Source of the DNA: Aquificaceae bacterium
Lineage (GTDB): Bacteria > Aquificota > Aquificia > Aquificales > Aquificaceae
DNA length: 64,000 nucleotides
Assembly: GCA_037481935.1 (NCBI GenBank)
Contig: JBBFKQ010000002.1
Location: 182,044 to 246,043 of the forward strand
Reading direction: 5' to 3'
The notes beneath the pieces were generated by a model that was given only the letters and a program-made list of their open reading frames with translations, searched no databases and was not told where the DNA came from. How positions within the stretch are numbered: the stretch's first letter is position 1; every line of letters begins with the position of its first letter. Made by a program: the position numbers and the translations under genes. Below are positions 43,023-52,509 of this stretch, one piece after another.

Positions 43023-43863
43023 GGCTCTTCCAGAATCGGAAGCCTCTCTTGATAAGGCTCAGAATGTTTCTTGACGAAAGCAGAAGCTCTGGCTTCAGGC
43101 TCACGGCTTCTGATACGAGTTTCCACCCCTCTATTAGCTTTCCAAACCTCATACACGTATCGCCTACATGGAAAAGGAAATACGGCAGGTAAGTCTCTGG
43201 AACTTTATCCCTGTATGCCCGGTAAACTGCCATTGTTCCCCTGTAGAGCCTTATGCTCTTGCTGCTTCTTCCGCCGTGTTCTCTTATCATCACCATGCTC
43301 TGGTCCACTATCCTTATTCTTAGACCTTCAAGAAACGCCCTTATGAAAACTTCCCAGTCTTCCCTGAGCATGAACTCGTCCCTGTATTCCGGGAAGCTGT
43401 TTCTTCTGAAGGCTGTCGCAGAAGGATAGCCCACCATACCTGAAAATATAAGGATGCCTGAATCTTGAGGAAGCCTCTTTCTGGATGTTTTAATCACATT
43501 GCCCTCTGAGTCAATTAGCTTTCTCGGAAAACAGTATACTATGTCTGCATTTCCCCAGTTTTGAAGAACCGTTTTTATATACCCTTTTTCCCACAGGTCG
43601 TCATGGTCAAGGAAAAATATGTAATCTCCCCTTGCCAGCTTCGCGCCAAGGTTTCTTGAATAGCATCTTTCCATATTTCTCTCGTTGCGATAGTAGCTTA
43701 CCCATCTTGAAAACCCAGATTTTACTATCTGTGGGGTTCTGTCTGTTGAAGCGTCGTCGATGACCAGTATTTCGTCAACCCTGTATTCTTGCTCAAGCAC
43801 GCACTGTATGGCGTGAGCTATATACCTTTCTCCGTTGTAAACCGGTAGAATTACGCTCACCAT
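43015..43863 (-). CDS. Family 2 glycosyltransferase
   Basis: A 282-residue GT-A enzyme. VSVILPVYNGERYIAHAI begins the domain, ILVIDDASTDRTPQIV holds the first Asp pair, and GDYIFFLDHDDLWEKG carries the D-x-D-type metal site. The C-terminal part lacks membrane helices. It probably adds a sugar to lipopolysaccharide or another surface glycan. It overlaps the upstream GT2 by seven bases. Confidence 0.9.
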   Translation of the reverse strand: MVSVILPVYNGERYIAHAIQCVLEQEYRVDEILVIDDASTDRTPQIVKSGFSRWVSYYRNERNMERCYSRNLGAKLARGDYIFFLDHDDLWEKGYIKTVLQNWGNADIVYCFPRKLIDSEGNVIKTSRKRLPQDSGILIFSGMVGYPSATAFRRNSFPEYRDEFMLREDWEVFIRAFLEGLRIRIVDQSMVMIREHGGRSSKSIRLYRGTMAVYRAYRDKVPETYLPYFLFHVGDTCMRFGKLIEGWKLVSEAVSLKPELLLSSRNILSLIKRGFRFWKSHA

Positions 43864-44612
43864 AGGTTGGGTTTTCTGTCTTTTAGTTCCAGCTCATACA
43901 GAAACTTGTATTTTAAAAAGGTATAGAAGAGGGCAGAAAAAGCCACAAGAAAGCCACGCAAGCCATCCAGAAAGCCCATCTGCACAAAGTATACCTTTAC
44001 AAAGTGCCACAGGGGATTTAAAATGAGGTTGTATAGCCTGAACCTTTTACCTTTTTCCTTCATAAGCTCAGCCATTTTTCTGGCATACCTTACAGTCTTC
44101 ACATACTGGTCCTCAAGGTCTTCATAGGAGTAATGGTACAGGTCTCCCCTCAGCTTTCCGACGCTTCCCGTGTATATGGGCGTTTCATGAAGCACGCCCT
44201 CAAAGCGAACTTTCCTTTTCCTGAAGAGCCTGACCCTCCATTCTGGATACCATGCGTGGTTCAAAAAACCCCCAAGGTAGTAGGTTTTTCTGGAAAGCAT
44301 GTATACCTCATGGGCTGGGTTTTTTAACTCCTTTCTTATGCTTTCCCTGAGCTCCTGAGAAACTTCCTCATCTGCATCAATTACCAGCACCCAGTCTCCT
44401 GAGCAGAGCTCAATACCGTAGTTGAGCTGACTGGCGTAGCCCTCCCATTCTCTGAAAAAAACCTTTGCCCCTAAACCTCTTGCTATCTCTACCGTTCTGT
44501 CCGTTGAACCAGAGTCAACAACAACCACCTCTTTAGCTAGCCCCTGCACGCTTTTTATTGCCCTCTCAATGTTTCTCTCCTCGTTCTTTGTGAGAATCAG
44601 GACAGACAACAT
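43857..44612 (-). CDS. Family 2 glycosyltransferase, WaaE/LOS-core type
   Basis: A 251-residue GT2 enzyme with LSVLILTKNEERNIERAI, VVVDSGSTDRTVEIARGLGAKV, DWVLVIDADEEVSQEL and the later RLFRKRKVRFEGVLHE block, typical of beta-1,4-glucosyltransferases that extend lipooligosaccharide inner core. A C-terminal hydrophobic region (about 205-235) may sit at the membrane. It is the first gene of a minus-strand unit, divergent from infB with only 22 bases between starts. Confidence 0.9.
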   Translation of the reverse strand: MLSVLILTKNEERNIERAIKSVQGLAKEVVVVDSGSTDRTVEIARGLGAKVFFREWEGYASQLNYGIELCSGDWVLVIDADEEVSQELRESIRKELKNPAHEVYMLSRKTYYLGGFLNHAWYPEWRVRLFRKRKVRFEGVLHETPIYTGSVGKLRGDLYHYSYEDLEDQYVKTVRYARKMAELMKEKGKRFRLYNLILNPLWHFVKVYFVQMGFLDGLRGFLVAFSALFYTFLKYKFLYELELKDRKPNLW

Positions 44613-44619
44613 TTTAGGC

Positions 44620-44631
44620 TTATAATTATAA
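44620..44631. promoter_or_regulatory. Palindromic -10 element shared by infB and the glycosyltransferase operon
   Basis: TTATAATTATAA is its own reverse complement, so it offers TATAAT on both strands (44621-44626 plus; 44630-44625 minus). The plus box ends eight bases before the infB ATG; the minus box ends twelve bases before the glycosyltransferase ATG at 44612. No ribosome site is seen on either side. Confidence 0.55.
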
Positions 44632-44634
44632 ACT

Positions 44635-46965
44635 ATGGGAAAATTGAGGGTTCAGGATGTGGCAAAGGAGCTTGGTGTTCCGGTCAAAGAGGTAAGAGAA
44701 GTTCTAAAGGGTTGGGGAATAGATAAGGGGAATTTTGCCTACCTTGATGATGAGGAATTGCAGATAGTTTATGACCATTTTTCAGTTTCTAAGGAAAAGG
44801 TAGTGGAAAATGGAGGCATCACAACCGAAGTCAGGGAGGAAGCCATAAGGGTTTCTGAACCACCAAGGGAAGAAAAGCAGGCACCACAAAAAGAAAAAGA
44901 AGAGAAAAAATACAGGGACCAGAAGCAGAGAGATTACAGGCCTTATGAACAGAAGGCAAGGCAGCCAGCCAGGGAAGCACCCCTCGCAAAGAGAGAAAGA
45001 GTGGAGGAAAGAGAAAAACCACGCAGGGCTGAGGAAAGGAGACCTTTCCCCCCAAGGGTTCCGGCACCACCACCCATGCCCCCACCCCGTGAACAGAAGG
45101 TGGAAGAAAAAGCCCAGAAGCCACAACCCCAGCCTAAGGAAAGGCTCAGCAAGGGAGAGGAGCAGATATTGAAAAAACTCCAGCAGCAAATAAAAAAGGA
45201 AAAGAAGGAAGAAAAAGAAGAGGAAATCAAAATAGTTCAGATTCCTGAAGTGGTTACAGTAAGGGAACTTGCTGACCTTCTCAGAACCCCACCCAATCAG
45301 ATAATGGCAGAGCTCCTCAAAAGGGGAATTCTCGCCACCATAAACCAGACAGTTCCCTCAGATGTTGCCCTCCAGGTGGCTGAGGCTCTTGGCTTTCTTG
45401 CGGAGATAAAGTCAGAGGAGGTAAAGGAAGAGGAGGTGGAAGTTCCAGAGGAAGGTGGAGAGCCAAGACCTCCTGTGGTGGTTGTTATGGGCCATGTGGA
45501 CCATGGGAAAACAACCCTTCTTGACACCATAAGAAAGACCAGAGTGGCAGAAAAGGAGAAGGGTGGCATAACCCAGCACATAGGTGCTTCCGTGGTAGAG
45601 ATGCCTGATGGCAGGAGGATAACCTTTCTGGACACACCGGGTCATGAAGCCTTTACCTCTCTCAGAGCAAGGGGTGCACAGGTTACAGACATTGCGGTCC
45701 TTGTGGTTGCCGCAGACGACGGCGTCATGCCACAGACGGTAGAGGCCATAAACCACGCAAAAGCTTTCAACGTTCCAATAATCGTGGCAGTTAACAAGAT
45801 AGACAAGCCCGGTGCAGACCCACAGAGAGTACGGAGGGAGCTGTCCGAGCTTGGTCTCATACCTGAAGAATGGGGCGGTGATACAGTCTTTGTGGATGTG
45901 TCTGCAAAAACTGGTCAGAATGTGGACGCGCTTCTTGAATACATACTTCTGATGGCGGATATCCTTGAGCTGAAAGCAAATCCCAACAAACCGGCAAAGG
46001 GCACCATAATAGAATCCAAGCTTGATAAACAGAGGGGTGTGGTGGCCACTGTGCTGGTGCAGGAGGGAACGCTTAAGCTTGGTGATATATTTGTGGCGGG
46101 AACTACCTATGGACGTGTTAGAGCCATGTTTGACGACAGAGGGAGAAAACTCAAAGAAGCAGGCCCATCAGTAGCAGTTGAGGTGCTTGGCTTTGAAGAA
46201 CTGCCCATGGCAGGCGACCAGCTGAAAGTGGTTGAGGACGAAAAAACTGCCAGGCAGATAGCGGAACAGAGAAAGCTCAAGAAGGAGCAGATGGAAAAGG
46301 TTTCAAAGGGTTTTGTGCTTGAGGAGGTGTTCAAAAAGATTCAGGAAGGGGAGCTCAAAGAGCTAAAGCTCATAGTCAAAGCTGATACCGTTGGTTCTCT
46401 GGAAGCTCTTAAAAAATCCTTCTCAGAGCTTTCCACACCAGATGTCTCTGTAAGAATAATACATGGAGACGTGGGCGGCATAACGGAGAACGATGTGATG
46501 CTTGCCAAGGCAAGCGGTGCTATCATAATCGGCTTCAACACAAGACCCGACCTGAAAGCTAAAGAGACGGCAGAGGCGGAAAAAGTGGACATAAGGCTGT
46601 ATGGCATCATATACGAGGCCATAGAGGATGTGAAGAAGGCCCTTAAGGGCATGCTGAAGCCGGTGGAGAGGGAAGTGATTCATGGCTCTGCGGAGGTGAG
46701 AGCTACCTTCAAGATAAAGGGTGCAGGGACAGTTGCTGGTTGTTATGTGCTTGATGGCAAGATTCTCAGAAACGCAAGGGCAAGGCTCATAAGGAACGGC
46801 GTTGTTGTCTTCGATGGCAAGATAGAGGGGCTTAAGAGGTATAAAGAAGATGTTCAGGAAGTGGCAAAGGGTTTTGAGTGTGGAATAAAGCTTAAAGATT
46901 ACAACGATGTAAAAGTTGGTGACATAATAGAATGCTACGAAGTGAAGTTAGAAAAGCCTCAGTAA
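44635..46965 (+). CDS. infB: Translation initiation factor IF-2
   Basis: A 776-residue factor. An N-terminal IF2N motif ([20 protein letters not shown]) is followed by a long Lys/Glu/Pro-rich linker (about 60-200), a second IF2N domain ([19 protein letters not shown]), then the G domain with [30 protein letters not shown] and SAKTGQN, and the C-terminal domains that bind fMet-tRNA. The ATG follows a TATAAT box directly. queE begins inside its last 34 bases. Confidence 0.97.
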   Translation: MGKLRVQDVAKELGVPVKEVREVLKGWGIDKGNFAYLDDEELQIVYDHFSVSKEKVVENGGITTEVREEAIRVSEPPREEKQAPQKEKEEKKYRDQKQRDYRPYEQKARQPAREAPLAKRERVEEREKPRRAEERRPFPPRVPAPPPMPPPREQKVEEKAQKPQPQPKERLSKGEEQILKKLQQQIKKEKKEEKEEEIKIVQIPEVVTVRELADLLRTPPNQIMAELLKRGILATINQTVPSDVALQVAEALGFLAEIKSEEVKEEEVEVPEEGGEPRPPVVVVMGHVDHGKTTLLDTIRKTRVAEKEKGGITQHIGASVVEMPDGRRITFLDTPGHEAFTSLRARGAQVTDIAVLVVAADDGVMPQTVEAINHAKAFNVPIIVAVNKIDKPGADPQRVRRELSELGLIPEEWGGDTVFVDVSAKTGQNVDALLEYILLMADILELKANPNKPAKGTIIESKLDKQRGVVATVLVQEGTLKLGDIFVAGTTYGRVRAMFDDRGRKLKEAGPSVAVEVLGFEELPMAGDQLKVVEDEKTARQIAEQRKLKKEQMEKVSKGFVLEEVFKKIQEGELKELKLIVKADTVGSLEALKKSFSELSTPDVSVRIIHGDVGGITENDVMLAKASGAIIIGFNTRPDLKAKETAEAEKVDIRLYGIIYEAIEDVKKALKGMLKPVEREVIHGSAEVRATFKIKGAGTVAGCYVLDGKILRNARARLIRNGVVVFDGKIEGLKRYKEDVQEVAKGFECGIKLKDYNDVKVGDIIECYEVKLEKPQ

Positions 46966-47582
46966 GCATAAACGAGATATACCCCAGCATACAGGGAGAA
47001 GGGCTTCTCCTTGGAACACCCAGCCTTTTTATAAGGATTCAGGGATGCAATCTGAGGTGCCCCTGGTGTGACCAGCCCTCTGCCCTGGCTTTTAAGAAGG
47101 AGAGTTATGTGAGTCTTGAAGAACTTCTGCACACTGTTGAAACATACTCTCACAGGCATGTGGTCATAACAGGTGGAGAACCCTTTACTGAAGAAGCTCT
47201 TCCTCTGCTTATAAAAGAACTTTTAAAGAGGGGGAAATCTGTGCAAATAGAAACAAACGGCACGCTATGGCAGGATGGCCTTGAGGAGGTTGCCACAGAA
47301 ATACACATAACGTGCTCACCCAAGGCGGTAGCAGGTTGGGACGTGCATCCAAAGATAAGGGAATATGCAAGAGAGCTCAAGTTTGTGGTGGACCAGGAGC
47401 TCAATTCTGGGGTCATTCTTCAGTTCAGAGAGTTTCTACAGAAGGGAGTGGTGGTGCTTCAACCAGAAGGAAACAAAGAAGCCTTTCTCCAGAAGGCTCT
47501 TGATATACAGCTAAGCCTGATGGGGATGGGTTATCAGGTCAGGGTTGTTCCACAGGTGCATAAGCTTCTCGGGCTGAAGTGA
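46932..47582 (+). CDS. queE: 7-carboxy-7-deazaguanine synthase (radical SAM)
   Basis: A 216-residue radical-SAM enzyme of the queuosine/preQ0 pathway. [20 protein letters not shown] (about residue 14) and the cluster [17 protein letters not shown] (C-x3-C-x2-C) are diagnostic, then VVITGGEP. The start overlaps infB by 34 bases; a later start is possible, since family homology begins about residue 12. Its 3' end overlaps the convergent amidase gene by 44 bases. No other que gene is in the window. Confidence 0.92.
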   Translation: MLRSEVRKASVSINEIYPSIQGEGLLLGTPSLFIRIQGCNLRCPWCDQPSALAFKKESYVSLEELLHTVETYSHRHVVITGGEPFTEEALPLLIKELLKRGKSVQIETNGTLWQDGLEEVATEIHITCSPKAVAGWDVHPKIREYARELKFVVDQELNSGVILQFREFLQKGVVVLQPEGNKEAFLQKALDIQLSLMGMGYQVRVVPQVHKLLGLK

Positions 47583-48759
47583 CTTTCTGAGCCTCAGGGA
47601 AGAAGTATTCTGAAATTGCAAGGTACAGGGCTTTTGCAAAGCTTTCCTGAAAGTCCTGGTCTGACATCATAAGGGCCTCCTGCGGGTTTGTCATGAAGCC
47701 CACCTCTACAAGCACTGATGGTATGCCGGGAGTCTTGAGCACAGCAAAGCCAGCCCTCTGGATGCCTCTGAAGTGCACATCTCTGCCAAGCTCCCTTCTT
47801 ACAACTTTAACAAGTCTCTGTCCAAAGACAACGCTCTCGTTCAGCGTCACGTCCATAGCAAGGTCTGCAAGCACAGTTCTGGCAGATGTGGGTATGTCGT
47901 CCCTTCCGAAGACGAGGCTTGCGTAGCTATGATTGTTGACTATCTGCTGACGCCTTTTCTGTGCAGCTTCTGAGGATATGGCAAAAATGGTCGTTCCTCT
48001 TGCTTCTGGCGATCTCTGGGGATGGGCATCTGCGTGTATGCTTACAAAGAGGTCTGCCCTGTTTCTCAGGGCTATGTTTGCCCTTTCCTGAAGTGGCACA
48101 AAGGTGTCATCTCTGCGCGTCATTATCACCCTGAACCTTCCATCCTTTTCAAGATAATTTGCAAGTCTTCTGGCTATGGCAAGCACCACATCCTTTTCCT
48201 TTATGTTCATGTATCCTATAGCTCCAGGGTCATGCCCTCCGTGTCCGGGGTCAACCACCACAACCCTTCTCTGGGTTATAACCTGACCCCTTTTCACCTC
48301 GTTAACCAACCTCTCTCTTGTTGGAGTTACATCCGCATTGCGCAGAATTCTTATAAAGGCAGGGTCTATTATCTCTATAAGTTCATCCTTTTGCTCCGTC
48401 TTTGCCAGCCCCTTCTCTTTGGTATTGCCTGCGTATATATCTATCACAATCCTGAAGGGTTCCTGAAGTGAGAAGGCTCTGATGTCTTCAAAGTTTCTCT
48501 CAAAGACTATTCTGGTGCCCCATGGATGTTTGCCAGTGCGCGCCTGCATGCTGGCAGGAAGATTAAGATTTACATTTTCCATAATGTCCACCACTACCCT
48601 TCTGGGGTTTTCAAGGGTGTAAACCTTATAGTCTGCCTTTCTGTCCAGCTGGAGGACTATACGTTCCTTTTCTGGATACTTTCCCACCCTGACCAGAGCT
48701 GTCTGAGAAAAACCAAGGCTCACAAACAGGCTAAAAATTACCAAAATCCTCAGGAACAT
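47539..48759 (-). CDS. N-acetylmuramoyl-L-alanine amidase (AMIN + Amidase_3)
   Basis: A 406-residue exported enzyme that cuts the amide between MurNAc and L-Ala. A signal peptide (LRILVIFSLFVSLGFSQ) is followed by an AMIN domain (about 25-125), then the zinc amidase core: VVVDPGHGGHDPGAIGY, the second zinc Glu/His block (VSIHADAHP) and VLVEVGFMTNPQE. This AmiC-like layout points to a role in daughter-cell separation. It overlaps the HerA-like gene upstream by 29 bases. Confidence 0.93.
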   Translation of the reverse strand: MFLRILVIFSLFVSLGFSQTALVRVGKYPEKERIVLQLDRKADYKVYTLENPRRVVVDIMENVNLNLPASMQARTGKHPWGTRIVFERNFEDIRAFSLQEPFRIVIDIYAGNTKEKGLAKTEQKDELIEIIDPAFIRILRNADVTPTRERLVNEVKRGQVITQRRVVVVDPGHGGHDPGAIGYMNIKEKDVVLAIARRLANYLEKDGRFRVIMTRRDDTFVPLQERANIALRNRADLFVSIHADAHPQRSPEARGTTIFAISSEAAQKRRQQIVNNHSYASLVFGRDDIPTSARTVLADLAMDVTLNESVVFGQRLVKVVRRELGRDVHFRGIQRAGFAVLKTPGIPSVLVEVGFMTNPQEALMMSDQDFQESFAKALYLAISEYFFPEAQKVTSAREAYAPVEQP

Positions 48760-50380
48760 GAACCTCCTCCTCCACCTCAGAATACCTGGTCGCCCATGCG
48801 GGCTTTGGAAACCTAACTATCATTGGATTGGGTATATCAGGCTGGTAGAGTATCATGGTGCCCTTTTTGAGCATTATTGCCCTCTGCCTGAAGTTTCCTG
48901 TGAGATACTCGTATTCCTTGCCAAGCACCTCACTGGAGTCCATCCTTCCCAGCACTTTCAGAGCAGAGTTTGCCACCACCCTTTTTTCCACCTCGCTTGC
49001 TGTCTGCTGGGCACCTATGAGTATCACACCAAGGCTCCTCCCTCTCTCTGCAATGTCCAGCACCACGTCCTTGATTGGACTCCAGCCCTCCTTGGGTGCA
49101 TACTTGTTAAGTTCGTCAAGAACCACAAAAACTTTAGGGTAGGGTTTTCCTATATTTTCTTTCTCTCTGAAAACCTTTTTCAGTATTGAACCCACCACAA
49201 ACATCTTACCTATACTATGAAGACCGCTTATATCCACAACTGATAGCCTGTTCTCTTCCCATCTGGGAGGACTTGAGGACTCCCTGATGAGCCTTCCCAC
49301 ATGCATGCACGCCCTGCTGAACCTTCTGAAAAAGGCGTAGGCTGTCTGGGTCTGGGCATCCCCAAACCAGCTTCTGTATAGCTCGGAGCTTTTGTTCTGC
49401 TCCTTGTCCCTTATGGCTTCTTCAAGGCGGTTTTCAAGGTCAGACAGACTTTCAATATCCCTTGAAAATTCATCCAGAAGCCTTCCGGGAGGGCTGTTCT
49501 GAGCTAGGGCGTAGAGCTTATTGGCTACTCTATCGATTACATAGTGTATGTTGGAAACCCCTTCCTCGCCCTCTGTAAACATGAACCTTATAAGACCTTC
49601 TTCTGCAAACTCCCTGATGCTCCAGTAGAAAGGGGAAACATTTCTGTCGAGCCTTTCACAATCTGGGGTGTGAGGGTCATGGTTAGAAGGTTGCACATAG
49701 AATTTCACATTTCTAAAGGGCTCAGCCCTGAGCCCCATAGCCTCGTAGACTCTCCTGCTCTCTTCGTCAAGGGTTTTGTTTTTCTTGTCAAGCCAGAGAA
49801 GGTCCTTTCCCTTAACGTTGAAGATTATCCCGTGAACCCTGTCCCTGTCCCCTGCCTTTTCAAGGATGGAATAGAGAAGAAAAAGGGCGTAGGAGGTCTT
49901 TGTGGCTATGCCGGACATGCCCGATATGCTCACATGGGCACCTTCCACACCGTTTATGAAGTTGTAGTTTACATAGACCACGTTTCCGTTTCTGTCCACT
50001 CCCGCGGGTATTTTTTCCTTCATCTGGTCGTAGTAGAGAGCCTTTTCAAATTCTTTTCCTCTTGCCCTGTAGACCGCGTCCCCTGGAGAAGGAGGTGCAA
50101 AGACCTCAGGTTCTATCCTGGTCATGTTTACCTTTGCCACATAGGCTACGTTTACCGGAATTACTCCCTTGCTCACAAGGTGGGCGTCATACACAAACTC
50201 TGCACCCTCAAGGAACTTGTGAACTTCGTTCACGATGCCGTAATACTTGACCCTCTGACTCCCCACAAGGCTTTCTACATACAGCACATCGTCCAGCTGA
50301 ACCACCTGACCCTCTTCCACACCAATCCAGAACTCTAAGGGGCTTATGGGCTCTGTGCCAAGAACTATACCCACCCTCAT
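48731..50380 (-). CDS. HerA-like ATP-binding protein (DUF87 type)
   Basis: A 549-residue protein. The N-terminal beta-rich part (about 1-100) resembles a HAS-barrel, as in HerA helicases. The ATPase domain has a variant Walker A, ISGMSGIATKTSYALFLL (T-K-T instead of G-K-T, about residue 155), Walker B KVFVVLDELNKYAP (about 440) and GVILIGAQQTASEV. HerA translocates DNA, often with NurA in end resection; no NurA is adjacent. The ATG at 50380 is preferred, since the longer frame reads through the tRNA gene. A TATATT box ends seven bases upstream. Confidence 0.85.
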   Translation of the reverse strand: MRVGIVLGTEPISPLEFWIGVEEGQVVQLDDVLYVESLVGSQRVKYYGIVNEVHKFLEGAEFVYDAHLVSKGVIPVNVAYVAKVNMTRIEPEVFAPPSPGDAVYRARGKEFEKALYYDQMKEKIPAGVDRNGNVVYVNYNFINGVEGAHVSISGMSGIATKTSYALFLLYSILEKAGDRDRVHGIIFNVKGKDLLWLDKKNKTLDEESRRVYEAMGLRAEPFRNVKFYVQPSNHDPHTPDCERLDRNVSPFYWSIREFAEEGLIRFMFTEGEEGVSNIHYVIDRVANKLYALAQNSPPGRLLDEFSRDIESLSDLENRLEEAIRDKEQNKSSELYRSWFGDAQTQTAYAFFRRFSRACMHVGRLIRESSSPPRWEENRLSVVDISGLHSIGKMFVVGSILKKVFREKENIGKPYPKVFVVLDELNKYAPKEGWSPIKDVVLDIAERGRSLGVILIGAQQTASEVEKRVVANSALKVLGRMDSSEVLGKEYEYLTGNFRQRAIMLKKGTMILYQPDIPNPMIVRFPKPAWATRYSEVEEEVHVPEDFGNF

Positions 50381-50404
50381 GCATAAAAATATAACACTTT
50401 CAAA

Positions 50405-50476
50405 AGCGGGCGACGGGAATCGAACCCGCGACCTTCTGCTTGGGAAGCAGACGCTCCACCACTGAGCTACGCCCGC
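50405..50476 (-). tRNA. tRNA-Gly (anticodon CCC)
   Basis: On the minus strand GCGGGCG pairs with CGCCCGC (acceptor), GCTC with GAGC (D stem), TCTGC-TTCCCAA-GCAGA forms the anticodon arm with CCC at its centre, and GCGGG-TTCGAAT-CCCGT is the T arm. All standard bases (T-T-C, A-G in the D loop) are present. The CCA end is not encoded; the base after the acceptor stem is T. On the minus strand a TATAAT box lies ten bases upstream. It sits between hemB (divergent) and the HerA-like gene. Confidence 0.95.
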
Positions 50477-50481
50477 TATGG

Positions 50482-50493
50482 TATATATTATAT
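50482..50493. promoter_or_regulatory. Shared A/T -10 region between tRNA-Gly and hemB
   Basis: TATATATTATAT holds TATATT on the plus strand (50482-50487) ending nine bases before the hemB ATG, and TATAAT on the minus strand (50492-50487) ten bases before the tRNA 5' end. This 20-base spacer must serve both directions. Confidence 0.5.
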
Positions 50494-50496
50494 CCC

Positions 50497-51480
50497 ATGG
50501 AGTTTCCAAAGCTAAGACCACGAAGGCTGAGAAAGAACGAGAACATAAGAAGGCTCATAAGGGAAACAAGGCTGACGCTGGATGACCTGATATATCCCAT
50601 TTTTGTCCGATACGGTCAGGGTATAGTGGAAGAAGTGCAGAGTATGCCCGGCGTATACAGGTATTCCCTTGACAGGGTGGTGGATGCGGTAAAGGAGGTC
50701 AGAGACCTTGGAATTCCCGCCATAATCCTCTTTGGCATTCCTGAGCACAAGGACGAGGTGGGCTCAGATACATGGAGCGATGAGGGAATAATCCAGAGGG
50801 CTCTCAGGCTCATAAAGAAGGAAGTGCCGGACATGTATGTGATTACCGATGTGTGCTTTTGTGAATACACCACCCACGGACACTGTGGGGTGCTACACGA
50901 AGGAGATGTGCACAACGACCTGACACTGGAAAACCTCAAAAAGCAGGCGGTTTCGCATGCTCAAAGCGGTGCGGACATGCTTGCACCATCGGGGATGATG
51001 GATGGTATGGTAAAGGCTATAAGGGAGGCTCTGGACTCTGCGGGCTTTGAGAGTGTTCCCATAATGGCATACTCCGCCAAGTTTGCCTCTGCCTTTTATG
51101 GACCTTTCAGGGAGGTTGCGGAGTCTGCACCTGCCTTTGGAGACCGCAGAAGCTACCAGATGGACCCGGGCAACGCCAGAGAAGCCCTCAAGGAGGTTCT
51201 GCTGGATGTGCAGGAGGGTGCAGACATTGTAATGGTAAAGCCCGCACTGGCATACCTTGACATCATAGCAAAGGTCAAAGAGCACACCCTTTTGCCCGTG
51301 TGTGCCTACAACGTGAGCGGTGAGTACGCCATGATAAAGGCGGGTGGAAGGCTGGGCTGTATAGATGAGAAGAGGGTCATGATAGAGACACTCCTGTCCA
51401 TAAAGCGTGCAGGTGCAGACATGATAATTACCTACTTTGCAAAGGATATAGCCCAGCTCATAAACAGAGGGGAGCTCTGA
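50497..51480 (+). CDS. hemB: Porphobilinogen synthase (delta-aminolevulinate dehydratase)
   Basis: A 327-residue TIM barrel joining two aminolevulinates into porphobilinogen. [18 protein letters not shown] starts the family; [19 protein letters not shown] carries the metal cysteines; [36 protein letters not shown] and [14 protein letters not shown] hold the two active-site lysines. The ATG at 50497 is chosen because earlier codons lie in the tRNA gene. Its TGA shares a base with the ATG of a Uma2 gene. Confidence 0.96.
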   Translation: MEFPKLRPRRLRKNENIRRLIRETRLTLDDLIYPIFVRYGQGIVEEVQSMPGVYRYSLDRVVDAVKEVRDLGIPAIILFGIPEHKDEVGSDTWSDEGIIQRALRLIKKEVPDMYVITDVCFCEYTTHGHCGVLHEGDVHNDLTLENLKKQAVSHAQSGADMLAPSGMMDGMVKAIREALDSAGFESVPIMAYSAKFASAFYGPFREVAESAPAFGDRRSYQMDPGNAREALKEVLLDVQEGADIVMVKPALAYLDIIAKVKEHTLLPVCAYNVSGEYAMIKAGGRLGCIDEKRVMIETLLSIKRAGADMIITYFAKDIAQLINRGEL

Positions 51481-52004
51481 TGGGTCTGGCTGAGAAGTAT
51501 CCCGTTCGCTATACAGTAGAAGACTGGAAAAGTTGGCAGGGAGACTGGGAACTGGTAGAAGGCATACCCTATGCAATGGCATCGCCAAGACCGATAAACC
51601 AGTATCTTTTACTTGCGATTGGGGAACTGCTTAGAAGAGCTCTCAGAGAGTGCCCAGAATGCATAGTTTACGCAGAGCTTGACTGGTATGTGTCCTATGA
51701 GACGGTTATAAGGCCTGACCTCATGGTGCTGTGCGGAGAGATTCCTGAAAGGGTAGAAAGACCTCCAGAAATGGTTGTGGAGATAGTTTCACCCTCTAGC
51801 AGGCAGATGGATGAAGGGCTCAAGTTTGAGCTCTGCGAAAGGGAAGGTGTAAAGTATTTTGTGTTGGTTTATCCCGATGAGAAGGAGGTTAAAGTTTTTG
51901 AGCTTTCTGGGGGTAAATACAGAGAAAAGATGGACAAGAGATTTAGCCTTGGCAGGTGTGAGGTTGAGATAAATTTTAAGGAGGTCTTCGGTGGGTCTGG
52001 CTGA
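51480..52004 (+). CDS. Uma2-family putative endonuclease (copy 3)
   Basis: A 174-residue Uma2/DUF820 protein: GDWELVEGIPYAMASPRPIN, YAELDWYVSYETVIRPDLMVL (Asp), EMVVEIVSPSSRQMDEGLKF (Glu) and EREGVKYFVLVYPDE. The His found in copies 1 and 2 after the first motif is replaced (PRPINQ), so it belongs to a second subgroup. Its ATG shares a base with the hemB stop. The last residues (FGGSG) are encoded by bases that also begin copy 4. Role unknown. Confidence 0.88.
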   Translation: MGLAEKYPVRYTVEDWKSWQGDWELVEGIPYAMASPRPINQYLLLAIGELLRRALRECPECIVYAELDWYVSYETVIRPDLMVLCGEIPERVERPPEMVVEIVSPSSRQMDEGLKFELCEREGVKYFVLVYPDEKEVKVFELSGGKYREKMDKRFSLGRCEVEINFKEVFGGSG

Positions 52005-52067
52005 GAAGTATCCCGTTCGCTATACAGTAGAAGACTGGAAAAGTTGGCAGGGAGACTGGGAACTGGT
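51481..52067 (+). repeat. Direct repeat at the 5' ends of the tandem Uma2 genes
   Basis: The two repeat units are 51481-51556 and 51992-52067: 76 identical bases, 511 bases apart, covering codons 1 to about 26 of copies 3 and 4. The upstream flanks of the units differ. Confidence 0.9.
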
Positions 52068-52509
52068 GGAAGGCACACCCTACGCCATGGCTTCGCCAAG
52101 GCCTATTAATCAAAGAATCCTCATTGTTATTGCACTTCTTATAGAAGAGGTTCTCAAGGATTCATGCCCCAGTTGCCTTGTTTACGCAGAGCTTGACTGG
52201 TATGTATCTTATGACACAGTAATAAGACCAGACTTGATGGTGTTGTGTGGAGAAATACCAGAGAAAGTTGAGAGTCCACCAGAACTCGTTTTAGAGATAG
52301 TTTCACCCTCCAGCAGGCAGATGGATGAAGGGCTCAAGTTTGAGCTTTATGAAAGGGAAGGCGTCAGATACTTTGTGCTGGTTTATCCAGATGAAAGAAC
52401 TATAAAGGTTTTTGAGCTTGTGGAAGGTAGGTATAGAGAAAAGGAAGACAGAAAGTTTAGCTTTGGAAGCTGTGAGGTGCAGATAAACTTTGAGGAGGTC
52501 TTGAGGTGA
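51991..52509 (+). CDS. Uma2-family putative endonuclease (copy 4, tandem duplicate)
   Basis: A 172-residue paralogue of copy 3, starting at a GTG inside the last 14 bases of that gene. From 51992 to 52067 the DNA is identical to 51481-51556 (76 bases), after which the two differ at about one base in four or five, with further identical blocks of 25-35 bases around the catalytic region. It keeps IRPDLMVL, LVLEIVSPSSRQMDEGLKF and EREGVRYFVL. The pattern suggests duplication followed by gene conversion. It overlaps the next unknown gene by four bases (GTGA). Confidence 0.87.
   Translation: MGLAEKYPVRYTVEDWKSWQGDWELVEGTPYAMASPRPINQRILIVIALLIEEVLKDSCPSCLVYAELDWYVSYDTVIRPDLMVLCGEIPEKVESPPELVLEIVSPSSRQMDEGLKFELYEREGVRYFVLVYPDERTIKVFELVEGRYREKEDRKFSFGSCEVQINFEEVLR

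Noticed and set aside
49544..50338. 264-codon open frame antisense to the HerA-like gene
   Set aside because: No family motifs, no ribosome site, and the opposite strand encodes a clear ATPase; codon bias explains the openness.
50380..50521. Longer N-terminus for the HerA-like protein
   Set aside because: It would be translated through the tRNA-Gly gene.
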